From: Lachnospiraceae bacterium
GTDB lineage: Bacteria; Bacillota; Clostridia; Lachnospirales; Lachnospiraceae
DNA length: 64,000 nt
Assembly (NCBI GenBank): GCA_017615545.1
Contig: JAFZZY010000033.1
Span: 1 to 64,000, forward strand
Direction: 5' to 3'
The translations under genes were made by a program, and so were the position numbers. Shown piece after piece: positions 19,124 to 27,837 of the stretch (the first letter of the stretch is position 1; each line of letters opens with the position of its first letter). The notes under the pieces were generated by a model that did no database searches, had not been told where the DNA came from, and saw only the letters and a list, made by a program, of their open reading frames with translations.

Positions 19124-21544
19124 ATGTTAGTACCCTTGAGTTGGTTGAAAGAATATGTGGATATAAATGTTGAGCCTCGCGAACTGGAGAAGAAGCTGTT
19201 CTCCTGCGGTTTCGAGGTGGAAGAGGCTTACGAGGTCGGTAAGGATGTTTCCGGCATCGTAGTCGGCCTGGTGCAGGAGTGTGAGGCGATCCCCGAGACC
19301 CACCTGCATGTCTGCAAGGTGAATGCGGGCGAGCATGGCACCTTCCAGGTATGCTGTGGCGCGGACAATGTACGCACGGGCGGCAAATTCCCGCTGGCTT
19401 TAGTCGGCGCTAGTGTATATGCGACTGCAAAGGATCACAAGACCGTAGAAGGCGTGATGACCATTAAAAAGGGCAAACTGCGCGGCTACGATTCCGAGGG
19501 TATGCTTTGCTCGGGTACCGAGCTGGGCGTATCGGAGGATATGTACGAGGGCGCAGGCTACAACGGTCTGCTGGAGTTGCCTGCGGATGCAGTTCCCGGC
19601 GCGGACGTGAAGCCGATCCTGGGCCTTGATGACTGGATCTTCGACGTTTCCATCACCGCAAACCGTCCGGACTGCCAGAGCATTCTGGGCCTCGCAAGAG
19701 AGGTTGCAGCCGTTCTGGACCAGCCGCTGAGGGCACCGGCACTCGATTATGTCGAGACCGAGGTGAAGAAGGATGGTTTCACCGTAGCGGTCGAAGCACC
19801 CGACCTGTGCCCGAGATACATTGGCCACTATGTTTATGACGTGAAGATCGGACCGTCTCCCGCGTGGATGAAGCGCAGACTGGCTCTCGTCGGTCAGACC
19901 TCGATCTCCAACATCGTCGATATCACAAACTATGTCATGCTGGAAATGGGTCAGCCCATGCACGCATTCGACAGCGAGTACATCGAGGGCAATAAGATCG
20001 TCGTTCGCCGCGCAGGCAACGGTGAGAAGATCACGACGCTCGATGAGCAGGAATATACACTGAATGAGAATAATCTGGTCATCTGTGACGGTGTCAAGGC
20101 GGTAGCTCTGGCCGGCGTTATGGGCGGCCTGAATTCCGAGATCCGCGACACCACGAAGGCAGTCCTGTTCGAGTCCGCAAAGTTCGCGAGAGATAACATC
20201 CGTAAGACGGCGAGAGCGCTCGGTAAGCGTACCGACGCCAGCGCGAAGTATGAGAAGGGTGTGGACGAATACTCGACCGTTCACGCGATGAAGAGAGCGT
20301 TGCACCTGATCAGCGAGTTGGGTTGCGGTAAGGTTTCCTCGACCCATGTCGACGTGAACACCGGTAACAGCATTGACCCCAGAGAGATGAAGGTCAGCCT
20401 TCGCAAGGTCAATGACGTCCTCGGTATCGACGTTCCGGAGCAGGATGTTCTCCACATTATGTCAAATCTCAATTTCGCTCCGGCGATCAATGGCGATGAG
20501 CTGACTATTCAGGTACCGGCTTACCGCGAGGATATGGATTCCTATCCGGACGTTGCGGAGGAAGTGATCCGTATGTACGGTTATGATCATGTGGTTCCGA
20601 CCTTCATGCCGGATGCCCTGGTCACCACGGGCGGCATGAACGCGCGCCAGAAGAGAGAACTGAAGCTGAAGAAGGATCTTTGCGCACAGGGCGCATATGA
20701 GTGCATCCACTATTCGTTCTTCTCACCTTCCGATCTGGATCTCCTGTGCCTGGCGCAGGACGCTCCGGAGCGCCGTGCGATCCGCATTTTGAACCCGATC
20801 AATGAGGAACTGTCCCTGATGCGCACCGTGCTCGCGCCTTCTATGCTGAACGCGATCGCGCGCAACCAGAAGAAGGGCAACCTCGAAGGACGCCTGTTCG
20901 AGATCGGCAAGAAGTTCATCGCGAAGGAACTGCCGCTTACCGAGTATCCGGATGAGAGAGAGACCCTTTGCATCGGTATCTTCGGCGAGAAGGAGAGCTT
21001 CTTCACACTGAAGGGCCTGGCGGAGCAGGTTGCAAAGACACTGTATGTGAAGTTCACATACGAGACCGCCGAGACGACATTCACCCATCCGTACCAGACC
21101 GCAAACATTCTGTGCGGCGAGACGAAGGTCGGATACATGGGTAAGGTTGCCTACCCGGTAGCTGAGAAGCTGGATCTGCGTACGGATGCGTACATCCTGG
21201 AGATCGACCTGAAGCTTCTGAATACATTGCCCGCAGGAAAAGCAAGTTTCGAGCCGCTGCCGAAGTTCCCGAACGAGACGCGTGACCTCGCACTCGTCAT
21301 GGATAAGAACATCAGCTGCGGTCAGGTGGAGAACTGCATCCTGTCTGCATGCAAGAATGCAAAGCGCGTGACCCTGTTCGACAAATACGAGGGCGGACAG
21401 ATCGCGGCAGGAAAGAAGAGTATGGCGTTCACCGTTGAGTTCGTTGCAGGAGATGAGCCGTTCGGCGCAGATACAGTCGACGGTTATGTAAAGAAGATCC
21501 TGAAAAATCTGAAGTTCCATCTGGATATCGATCTTCGCCAGTAA
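19124..21544 (+). CDS. pheT: Phenylalanine-tRNA ligase beta subunit
   Basis: Predicted 806-aa partner of PheS, of normal length. It shows the N-terminal MLVPLSWLKEYVDI start, a tRNA-binding OB domain (about 40-155), the B3/B4 editing region (about 210-390), the B5 domain (about 405-480), a catalytic-like core, and a C-terminal FDX-ACB anticodon-binding domain (FPNETRDLALVMD near 705). GAGAGGAAAG lies before ATG. It is cotranscribed with pheS under T-box control. Confidence 0.97.
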   Translation: MLVPLSWLKEYVDINVEPRELEKKLFSCGFEVEEAYEVGKDVSGIVVGLVQECEAIPETHLHVCKVNAGEHGTFQVCCGADNVRTGGKFPLALVGASVYATAKDHKTVEGVMTIKKGKLRGYDSEGMLCSGTELGVSEDMYEGAGYNGLLELPADAVPGADVKPILGLDDWIFDVSITANRPDCQSILGLAREVAAVLDQPLRAPALDYVETEVKKDGFTVAVEAPDLCPRYIGHYVYDVKIGPSPAWMKRRLALVGQTSISNIVDITNYVMLEMGQPMHAFDSEYIEGNKIVVRRAGNGEKITTLDEQEYTLNENNLVICDGVKAVALAGVMGGLNSEIRDTTKAVLFESAKFARDNIRKTARALGKRTDASAKYEKGVDEYSTVHAMKRALHLISELGCGKVSSTHVDVNTGNSIDPREMKVSLRKVNDVLGIDVPEQDVLHIMSNLNFAPAINGDELTIQVPAYREDMDSYPDVAEEVIRMYGYDHVVPTFMPDALVTTGGMNARQKRELKLKKDLCAQGAYECIHYSFFSPSDLDLLCLAQDAPERRAIRILNPINEELSLMRTVLAPSMLNAIARNQKKGNLEGRLFEIGKKFIAKELPLTEYPDERETLCIGIFGEKESFFTLKGLAEQVAKTLYVKFTYETAETTFTHPYQTANILCGETKVGYMGKVAYPVAEKLDLRTDAYILEIDLKLLNTLPAGKASFEPLPKFPNETRDLALVMDKNISCGQVENCILSACKNAKRVTLFDKYEGGQIAAGKKSMAFTVEFVAGDEPFGADTVDGYVKKILKNLKFHLDIDLRQ

Positions 21545-21575
21545 TACAAATACAAGATATAAGGGCGGACCGCCT

Positions 21576-23249
21576 ATGGGAAGAATCAAAAGAGCCGTCA
21601 AATATTATAAACGGCATGGCTTAACAAAAACGGTCGATAAGACGTTCAGGGTTTTGTTTAAGTCGAAGTGGAAATTTGAGGATGTTACCGAAAAAGAACT
21701 CGAGAGAGAGCGGTCGGTAAACTTCTCGTATAATCCCAAGTTTAGTGTGCTGATCCCGATGTACAAAACGCCGGTGGAATACTTCCGGGAGCTTTTGGAT
21801 GCATTTCAGGCGCAGACATATACAAACTGGGAACTGTGTTTGGCAGATGGATCCGGGGAGGATACAGAGGCTTATTTTGAGGTCCTCAAAAGACAGGTAA
21901 TGGATCGCCGGATCAAATACAAGAGATTAGAGTCAAATGACGGTATCTCGGGCAATACAAACCAGGCACTGGACATGGCGACGGGTGATTATGTCATTTT
22001 GTGCGATCATGATGACATGATCACCTTGGATGCCTTTTTCCGTGTTGCGGAAGCGCTGAATGCCGACCGCACCATAGATACACTTTATACCGATGAGGAT
22101 AAGGTGGATATGACGGGAAAGAAGCATTTCGATCCTACGTTCAAGCCGGATTTTAATATCGATTACTTCCGGGCAGGAAACTACATTTGCCACATGTTTG
22201 TGACGCGTAGGGAGATCGCCGAGAAGGTTCGCTTCAAATCCGAGTATGACGGAGCCCAGGATTTTGACTTTATTTTCCGATGCGCCGAAAACTCAAAAGT
22301 GATCCATCACATCCCGAGGATCTTATATCACTGGAGATGTCATGTGGAATCTACGGCAATGAATCCGCTGAGTAAGGCTTATGCTTATGAAGCCGGCGAA
22401 AAGGCGGTCCGCGATCATTTGGCGCGTTGCGGTGTGAAGGCAAAGGTAGCCAGGGATCTAAAACGGCCGGGTTATGTTAAGGTGCTCTATGTAAGAAATG
22501 ATGTGCCTACGGTAACCGTTGTCACAACGAAAAATATCCGGAGCGAAGTGATCGACAAACTCGATTATCCGAGTTTCGACGTCGTGTACGCAGAAGAGTA
22601 TACGGCTGCCGGCCTGAACCGTGTGATCGATCAGATCACGGGAGAATATGTTCTCTTCATCGATGACCGGATGCAATCTTTGAACCCGAAGGCGATCCGT
22701 AATCTGGTCGGACCTTTATGCAGAGATGATTTGAGCGGTTCCTTTGCAAAGATATATGCGAAAAATGATACTCTGTTTTCCGATGGTGCGATCATCGGCA
22801 TGTATCATGCGTTCGGAATGGCTTTCTGCGGTGTCGATCGTAAAGTGGATGTGTTGGGAATGCGCCTTACGGTTCCGCAGGATATGATGGCTTCGGATCT
22901 GAGCTGCGCTATGTTCCGGACGGCAGACCTGAAGAAAACGCAGGGCTTTGACGAGACCATGCGTTTGCCTTACGCAGGAGTTGATATGTTCCTTCAGATC
23001 CATGCGCTTACAAAGAAAATGTTTATGTCCATGCCGTATGTAGTGGGTAAGATCGATTTCCCCGATGGTTTGGATTATGGTGTAAGTATCAGCGAAGATC
23101 TGGCCCAGAGAGAACTCTTTGAGGAGAAGTGGAAGGATGTAATTGCTGCCGGAGATCCGGCTTACAACATGAATTTTGAGATCAAGAGGACCGACTACTA
23201 TCCCCGAAGGAAGTCGATCCTGATCAAGAAGGGAATAATCGAAAATTAA
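21576..23249 (+). CDS. Family 2 glycosyltransferase
   Basis: Predicted 557-aa protein. A short basic N-terminal region (KRAVKYYKRHGL) precedes a GT-A domain: VLIPMYKTPVEYFRELLDAF strand-turn near 50, NDGISGNTNQAL near 125, and the metal/nucleotide-binding DHDD at about 144-147, followed by TDEDK near 172. The C-terminal ~250 residues hold a second, degenerate glycosyltransferase-like unit (DDRMQSLNPKA). This arrangement is common in cell-surface polysaccharide synthesis enzymes. AAGGGCGG precedes ATG. It lies 31 bp after pheT and is followed by a terminator, so it may ride on the pheST transcript. The sugar donor and acceptor are not readable. Confidence 0.85.
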   Translation: MGRIKRAVKYYKRHGLTKTVDKTFRVLFKSKWKFEDVTEKELERERSVNFSYNPKFSVLIPMYKTPVEYFRELLDAFQAQTYTNWELCLADGSGEDTEAYFEVLKRQVMDRRIKYKRLESNDGISGNTNQALDMATGDYVILCDHDDMITLDAFFRVAEALNADRTIDTLYTDEDKVDMTGKKHFDPTFKPDFNIDYFRAGNYICHMFVTRREIAEKVRFKSEYDGAQDFDFIFRCAENSKVIHHIPRILYHWRCHVESTAMNPLSKAYAYEAGEKAVRDHLARCGVKAKVARDLKRPGYVKVLYVRNDVPTVTVVTTKNIRSEVIDKLDYPSFDVVYAEEYTAAGLNRVIDQITGEYVLFIDDRMQSLNPKAIRNLVGPLCRDDLSGSFAKIYAKNDTLFSDGAIIGMYHAFGMAFCGVDRKVDVLGMRLTVPQDMMASDLSCAMFRTADLKKTQGFDETMRLPYAGVDMFLQIHALTKKMFMSMPYVVGKIDFPDGLDYGVSISEDLAQRELFEEKWKDVIAAGDPAYNMNFEIKRTDYYPRRKSILIKKGIIEN

Positions 23250-23256
23250 AGCATTT

Positions 23257-23290
23257 GCCATCAGAGCTTTGTTCTGGTGGCAGTTTTTTT
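23257..23290 (+). terminator. Terminator after the glycosyltransferase gene
   Basis: GCCATCAG (23257) pairs with CTGGTGGC (to 23281) through one G-T pair and is followed by AGTTTTTTT. Confidence 0.85.
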
Positions 23291-23415
23291 AGAAAGATCA
23301 TGGTGCATTTCTTAGAAACTTCCCGAATTAATCACACTTTAGTCACAAGATTGCGTTATCTTATTAGTGTAAAAGCCAAAAGACCAAACTCAATGAATAT
23401 AGGGAGGTTTGTACT

Positions 23416-25683
23416 ATGAGGAAGGGTTGCTTAATGAGGAGATCCGGAAAAAAACAAGCGCTCCTGCTGTCGGCGGCGATGCTGCTCAGTATGGCGGGAT
23501 GTAAGAAAAATGAAATAGAGGATACGACGCAGGCACTGCAGGGAGACACCACGACGGTGGCCGAGGCGACGGAAAACGGAGCGAAGAAAGAAACAAGTAC
23601 GACGGCGGATGAAACGAAACCGTCCGACGAAACAAAGGCATCCCAGTCGGACAACGCTAGTAAACCTGTCCAGGAAGCCAGCGGAAAGAAACTGACCACG
23701 GATTATACGGGTATCGATATTCCGGAGCGGTCTGCTTACTCGGCAAATACGCAGTTGGTGGATACATCTGATAAATATATGCTGGCGGATGAGAGCAAGA
23801 CGGATGCCGAAATCATATTTTCCGGAGATTCGGCGACGGTATCGGGAGAGAAATCGGAAAATGTTCTGATCTCCGACGAAGACGGGACCTGCGTGGTCAC
23901 GATCACGAAGGGCAGCAAATATCGCATTACGGGAACTTCTGAAAACGGACGCGTGAATGTTGACGCAGGCTCGGATAAGGTTTGGCTCGTGCTGGATGGC
24001 GTGGATCTGACGGCGGACTATGCGCCGGTCTACGTGGCCCAGGCGGATAAAACGATCCTGGTGCTGGCGAAGGACAGCGAGAATAAACTTGCCGACAGGG
24101 CACGTTCGAACGCCCTCGATGAAGACGTGGACGGCGTTGTTTTTTCGAAGGATGACCTGATCATCAACGGCAGCGGTTCATTGACCGTGAAGTCCAACTA
24201 CGATAAGGGCATTCATGGTAAGGACGACCTGCGCTTGCGTGGCGGAAATATCACGGTCGACGCGATCGGAGATGCCATTCAGGGCAATGACTCCATCGAG
24301 ATCTCGGCCGGTGCCTACACCATAAATTCGAAGAAGGATGGTTTTGTAACAAAGACTACAGATAAGGACGGCAAGGGTTATCTTGAGGTATCCGGTGGAA
24401 CCTTTACCATAAACGTGGAGGGTGACGGTTTCACCGCGGCGACCGATATGGAGATCGAGGACGGCCTGGTTGAGATCACGACCGGCGGCGGTTCCAAGAA
24501 CGGTGAGGCGCACACGGATAAAGATTTCGGCGGCTGGGGACGCGGACAGAGCGCGCAGACGACGGATTCGACGAGTTCGAAGGGCCTGAAGGCAGAGACG
24601 ACGCTGAAGATCAGCGGCGGTATCTTCGACATTGACAGCAAGGATGACGCGGTTCACTGTGACGACACGATCCTGATCAACGGGACTCCGTATATGGAGA
24701 TCGCCACCGGGGATGACGGTGTACATGCAGAGGAAGTGCTCACATTCGATGAGTATTGTTATATAAGTATCAGCAAATCCTATGAAGGATATGAGGCGGC
24801 CAATATCAACGTGAACGGCGGGTGGCATCGGGTCATCTCTTCGGATGATGGATTAAACGCGGCCGGCGGTTCTCAGACGGACACGCAGCAGAACACAGGA
24901 AAACAAAATCTGCAGCTTTCCGTGAGCGATAGCAGTGACAGTGCCGCGATCCAGAGGCCGGAAGGCCCCGGCGGGTTCGGCACCATCGGCGGCGGTAACC
25001 AGAAGTTGACGATCAGCGGCGGCTATCTGTACGTAAATGCATACGGTGACGGTCTTGACTCCAACGGTGAATTAACGGTTTCCGGAGGTATCACGGTCGT
25101 TTCGGGACCGACGAGTAACATGAACGGTCCGCTCGATGCCGGTGAGGGCAGTTCGGTCACCGTGACCGGCGGCATCCTGCTTGCTGCAGGCAGTACGGGC
25201 ATGATGGTGGCGCCTACCGCGAATTACGTAGCAACGACGAAACTGAGCGCGATCGCGGATACGTTGATCACGATCACCGATGAAGATGATAATGTCCTCG
25301 TTTCGTTTGTCTCTCCGAAGAGCGCGCAGGGCCTCGTAGCCAGCGCGGCGGGAAAGTCTGAAGGCTACAAGATCTATACCGGCGGCACCGTGAGCGGTAC
25401 GTTTAACGCGGACAATGTCTGCATTGACGGCAAGATCACCGGAGGCAAAGAGATTCAGGCATCCGAAGTGAACTCCGGCGGGTTTGGCGGCTTCGGCGGC
25501 TTCGGTGGCTTCGGCGGAGGCGGCCAGGGTGGCCAGTGGAACCCCGGAGGTCAGGGAGGCCAGTGGAATCCCGGCAGTCGAGGAGGACAGAGTGACCAGG
25601 GAGGCCAGGAAGGCTTCGAAACTCCTGATGGCGAAAACCGCAAGCCGGGGAAAAACAGTACCGGCGACCGTTGGGAGACATGA
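23416..25683 (+). CDS. Lipoprotein of the Cthe_2159 carbohydrate-binding family
   Basis: Predicted 755-aa lipoprotein: hydrophobic signal ending in SMAGC with Cys29 as the lipid site, then a Thr/Glu/Lys-rich linker to about residue 95. The body has many short beta-strand repeats of the type GDAIQGNDSIEISAG, DDAVHCDDTILING and DDGVHAEEVLTF, which match the right-handed beta-helix family named after Clostridium thermocellum Cthe_2159, known to bind acidic polysaccharides such as polygalacturonate. The last ~70 residues are Gly/Gln-rich (GFGGFGG, QGGQWNPGG). AGGGAGG lies 8 nt before ATG. It has its own terminator and stands alone. Substrate capture at the cell surface is the likely role; the ligand here is not known. 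Confidence 0.85.
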   Translation: MRKGCLMRRSGKKQALLLSAAMLLSMAGCKKNEIEDTTQALQGDTTTVAEATENGAKKETSTTADETKPSDETKASQSDNASKPVQEASGKKLTTDYTGIDIPERSAYSANTQLVDTSDKYMLADESKTDAEIIFSGDSATVSGEKSENVLISDEDGTCVVTITKGSKYRITGTSENGRVNVDAGSDKVWLVLDGVDLTADYAPVYVAQADKTILVLAKDSENKLADRARSNALDEDVDGVVFSKDDLIINGSGSLTVKSNYDKGIHGKDDLRLRGGNITVDAIGDAIQGNDSIEISAGAYTINSKKDGFVTKTTDKDGKGYLEVSGGTFTINVEGDGFTAATDMEIEDGLVEITTGGGSKNGEAHTDKDFGGWGRGQSAQTTDSTSSKGLKAETTLKISGGIFDIDSKDDAVHCDDTILINGTPYMEIATGDDGVHAEEVLTFDEYCYISISKSYEGYEAANINVNGGWHRVISSDDGLNAAGGSQTDTQQNTGKQNLQLSVSDSSDSAAIQRPEGPGGFGTIGGGNQKLTISGGYLYVNAYGDGLDSNGELTVSGGITVVSGPTSNMNGPLDAGEGSSVTVTGGILLAAGSTGMMVAPTANYVATTKLSAIADTLITITDEDDNVLVSFVSPKSAQGLVASAAGKSEGYKIYTGGTVSGTFNADNVCIDGKITGGKEIQASEVNSGGFGGFGGFGGFGGGGQGGQWNPGGQGGQWNPGSRGGQSDQGGQEGFETPDGENRKPGKNSTGDRWET

Positions 25684-25703
25684 GTTATACTATATGAAAA
25701 CGA

Positions 25704-25750
25704 GTCCTCGGACAGGCTGTAAAATGCCTGCTCCGGGGACATTTTTCTTG
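25704..25750 (+). terminator. Terminator after the Cthe_2159-like gene
   Basis: A long stem, GTCCTCGGACAGGC (25704-25717) with GCCTGCTCCGGGGAC, is followed by ATTTTTCTT. The U-tract overlaps the -35 of the next promoter. Confidence 0.9.
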
Positions 25751-25776
25751 ATTTTTGGACCTTGCCATGATAAAAT
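25748..25776 (+). promoter_or_regulatory. Promoter for the DUF3810 gene cluster
   Basis: TTGATT (25748-25753), 17 bp, TAAAAT (25771-25776), directly behind the terminator. Confidence 0.65.
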
Positions 25777-25823
25777 AAAAGAGGTATGAAGCGTGATATT
25801 TAGACTGAAAGGAAGCAGCAGGT

Positions 25824-26948
25824 ATGAAACGATCGACAAAGATTTTGCTGATATTATATGGTTTTATCATCGCCTGCTACCTGCTGTTTATGTGGGTGCG
25901 TCCGCTGGCGGATGTCTACGTCAAGTTTGTCTTTCGTCCCCTGTCCCAGCTTTGGATGCGCTTCTCGGATCTGATCCCGTTCTCCCTCGGAGAGTGGTAC
26001 GTCGTAATCGGTTTGGGCGCCATCGTCGTGGGCCTGCTCGTTTCCCTGGTGTTGATCGTCTTCAAAAAGATACGCTTACGTGGTCTGAAGTTCTTCGGCA
26101 AATGCCTGGCCTGGTTTGTGTTGATCACGCTGTGGCTGCTGAATTTCCACTGGTTCGCCCTGTATCGCGCGACGCCGGTCCTGAAGAATTATCTGACGGT
26201 CAGCGACCGCTCGGACGAGCTTCTGGTAGGGATCCTGGAGGAGATCTCCCGAGAGGTGGAGGAACTGGAGCCGCAGATCCAAAGGGATGAGAACGGATAC
26301 TTTCGGTTCTCGACCGATTTCGAGAAAGATATCCCCGCGGCGATGGAAGCGCTCTCGAGTGAGTTTTCGGAGTTTTCGGGTTATTATCCGGACGTGAAGA
26401 AGATCTATTTTTCGTTCTACATGAGTCAGACGGGAACGTTGGGGATCTACCTGCCGATGTTTGAGGAAGCGAACATCAACGACCATCTGGTCGATGCGCA
26501 CCGTCCGTATAGCTACTGTCACGAGCTGACGCATACGCGCGGCATTATCCAAGAGGACGAGGCGAATTTCTTCGGACTGATGGCGGCGATCAACTCCGAT
26601 AATCCGGATATCCGATATTCGGGCTATCTCGGGATCATGGAATATCTGCATGGCCTGATGTATGATGTCGATGAATCCTACTGGGGCCGCGTGGATGAGG
26701 CTGAATACGTATTTTGGTACACGATAAATAATGATATCTATCGTTATCACGAGGATAATTACTGGGAAGAGCATGAGGATGAGGTGATCGTTCCGACCGA
26801 GATCGTGAACGAGGTGCAGAATACCGTTTATGACGCCACTCTGGTCATGCAGGGCGTGGAAGACGGAAGGAAGAGTTATGATCGTGTCGTGGAGGCGCTG
26901 TTGGACTATTTCGCCGAGCACGGGACGTTGAAGATCAAGAAAGAATAA
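25824..26948 (+). CDS. DUF3810 family membrane protein, metalloprotease-like
   Basis: Predicted 374-aa protein with three N-terminal membrane helices (about 7-27, 53-76, 90-112) and a large extracytoplasmic domain. A zinc-protease type HELTH motif is at 233-237, followed by an acidic QEDEANFFG segment at 243-251 that could give a third ligand. This fits DUF3810, a family of unknown function with a peptidase-like motif. It starts the run DUF3810-DUF218-pcrA with 16 bp to the next gene. Proteolytic activity is inferred from the motif only. Confidence 0.85.
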   Translation: MKRSTKILLILYGFIIACYLLFMWVRPLADVYVKFVFRPLSQLWMRFSDLIPFSLGEWYVVIGLGAIVVGLLVSLVLIVFKKIRLRGLKFFGKCLAWFVLITLWLLNFHWFALYRATPVLKNYLTVSDRSDELLVGILEEISREVEELEPQIQRDENGYFRFSTDFEKDIPAAMEALSSEFSEFSGYYPDVKKIYFSFYMSQTGTLGIYLPMFEEANINDHLVDAHRPYSYCHELTHTRGIIQEDEANFFGLMAAINSDNPDIRYSGYLGIMEYLHGLMYDVDESYWGRVDEAEYVFWYTINNDIYRYHEDNYWEEHEDEVIVPTEIVNEVQNTVYDATLVMQGVEDGRKSYDRVVEALLDYFAEHGTLKIKKE

Positions 26949-26964
26949 GATAGGAAAACGGAAA

Positions 26965-27837
26965 ATGGCTTCACAGAAGAAGGGCAAAAGAAGTAACAGG
27001 AAATCAAGCAACACGCGGAGCAGATCCTCGGGCAGCCTGTCATCGTCCGCAAAGACAACATCGTCGCATAGCAGTTCGACGCGCAGTAGCTCGACGCGTA
27101 GCAGTTCTACGCGAAAGAGCAGTGCTTCGAAGGCAGAGCCGAAGAAAAGATTCGGCACAAAGAAGATCATCCTGCTGTTGGCGGCGGCACTGGTTCTGAC
27201 CGTTGTTGTGTTGAACCTGATCGTGGTCCTGTATCCGATGGGAAGGATCATCGACGCGGAAAAAGCGAAAGCAGAGATCGAGGAAAACGGTGAGTTTGAT
27301 TGTATCATGGTCCTGGGTTGCGGACTGTGGAACAATGAACCCTCGCCGATGCTCAAGGGACGGCTGGACACGGCCATTGCCCTGTATAAGGAGGGCATCT
27401 GTGACAAACTTTTGATGTCGGGCGACCATAGCAGTGAGGAATATAACGAAGTCGGCGCGATGAAGATGTACGCGATCGAGCATGGCGTGCCGGCCGATGA
27501 CATCTACCTGGATCACGCGGGTTATTCGACCTATGAGTCGATGAAGCGCGCCGAGAGGATCTACGGTGTCAAAAGGATGATCGTAGTCACGCAGAAATAC
27601 CATTTGTACCGTGCACTCTACGATGCAGACCTGGCTGAGATCGACGTTTACGGTATTTGCGATGAAACGTCCTATAATGGACAGTTTGCGCGTGATGCAC
27701 GTGAGGTGCTGGCGCGTTGTAAGGATTTTTTTGTATCGATGTTCCAGCCGGACGCGAAGGAGATGGGTGATCCGATCTCCATGGACGGAAGCGGAAACGA
27801 TACCGACGATCTTTACTATTATGAGGGAGGTAATTAA
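26965..27837 (+). CDS. DUF218 (SanA/YdcF-like) membrane protein with Ser/Arg-rich tail
   Basis: Predicted 290-aa protein. Residues 1-60 are a low-complexity Ser/Thr/Arg/Lys segment, followed by one membrane helix (about 69-92) and an outside DUF218 domain: DCIMVLGCGLWNNEPSPML, LMSGDHSSEEYNEVGAM, and VTQKYHLYRALYDA. SanA/YdcF-type proteins act in envelope functions, with the exact reaction still unclear. The gene overlaps the possible ATG of the helicase gene by 17 nt. Confidence 0.85.
   Translation: MASQKKGKRSNRKSSNTRSRSSGSLSSSAKTTSSHSSSTRSSSTRSSSTRKSSASKAEPKKRFGTKKIILLLAAALVLTVVVLNLIVVLYPMGRIIDAEKAKAEIEENGEFDCIMVLGCGLWNNEPSPMLKGRLDTAIALYKEGICDKLLMSGDHSSEEYNEVGAMKMYAIEHGVPADDIYLDHAGYSTYESMKRAERIYGVKRMIVVTQKYHLYRALYDADLAEIDVYGICDETSYNGQFARDAREVLARCKDFFVSMFQPDAKEMGDPISMDGSGNDTDDLYYYEGGN
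27070..27114 (+). repeat. Three 15-bp direct repeats in the DUF218 gene
   Basis: Units start at 27070, 27085 and 27100 and each encodes five residues of the SSSTR type. They build the low-complexity cytoplasmic tail and could vary in copy number by slippage. Confidence 0.8.

Noticed and set aside
25793..26290. 165-codon + frame overlapping the start of the DUF3810 gene
   Set aside because: Different frame over a well-supported membrane protein gene, with a frameshifted Arg/Gly-rich composition.
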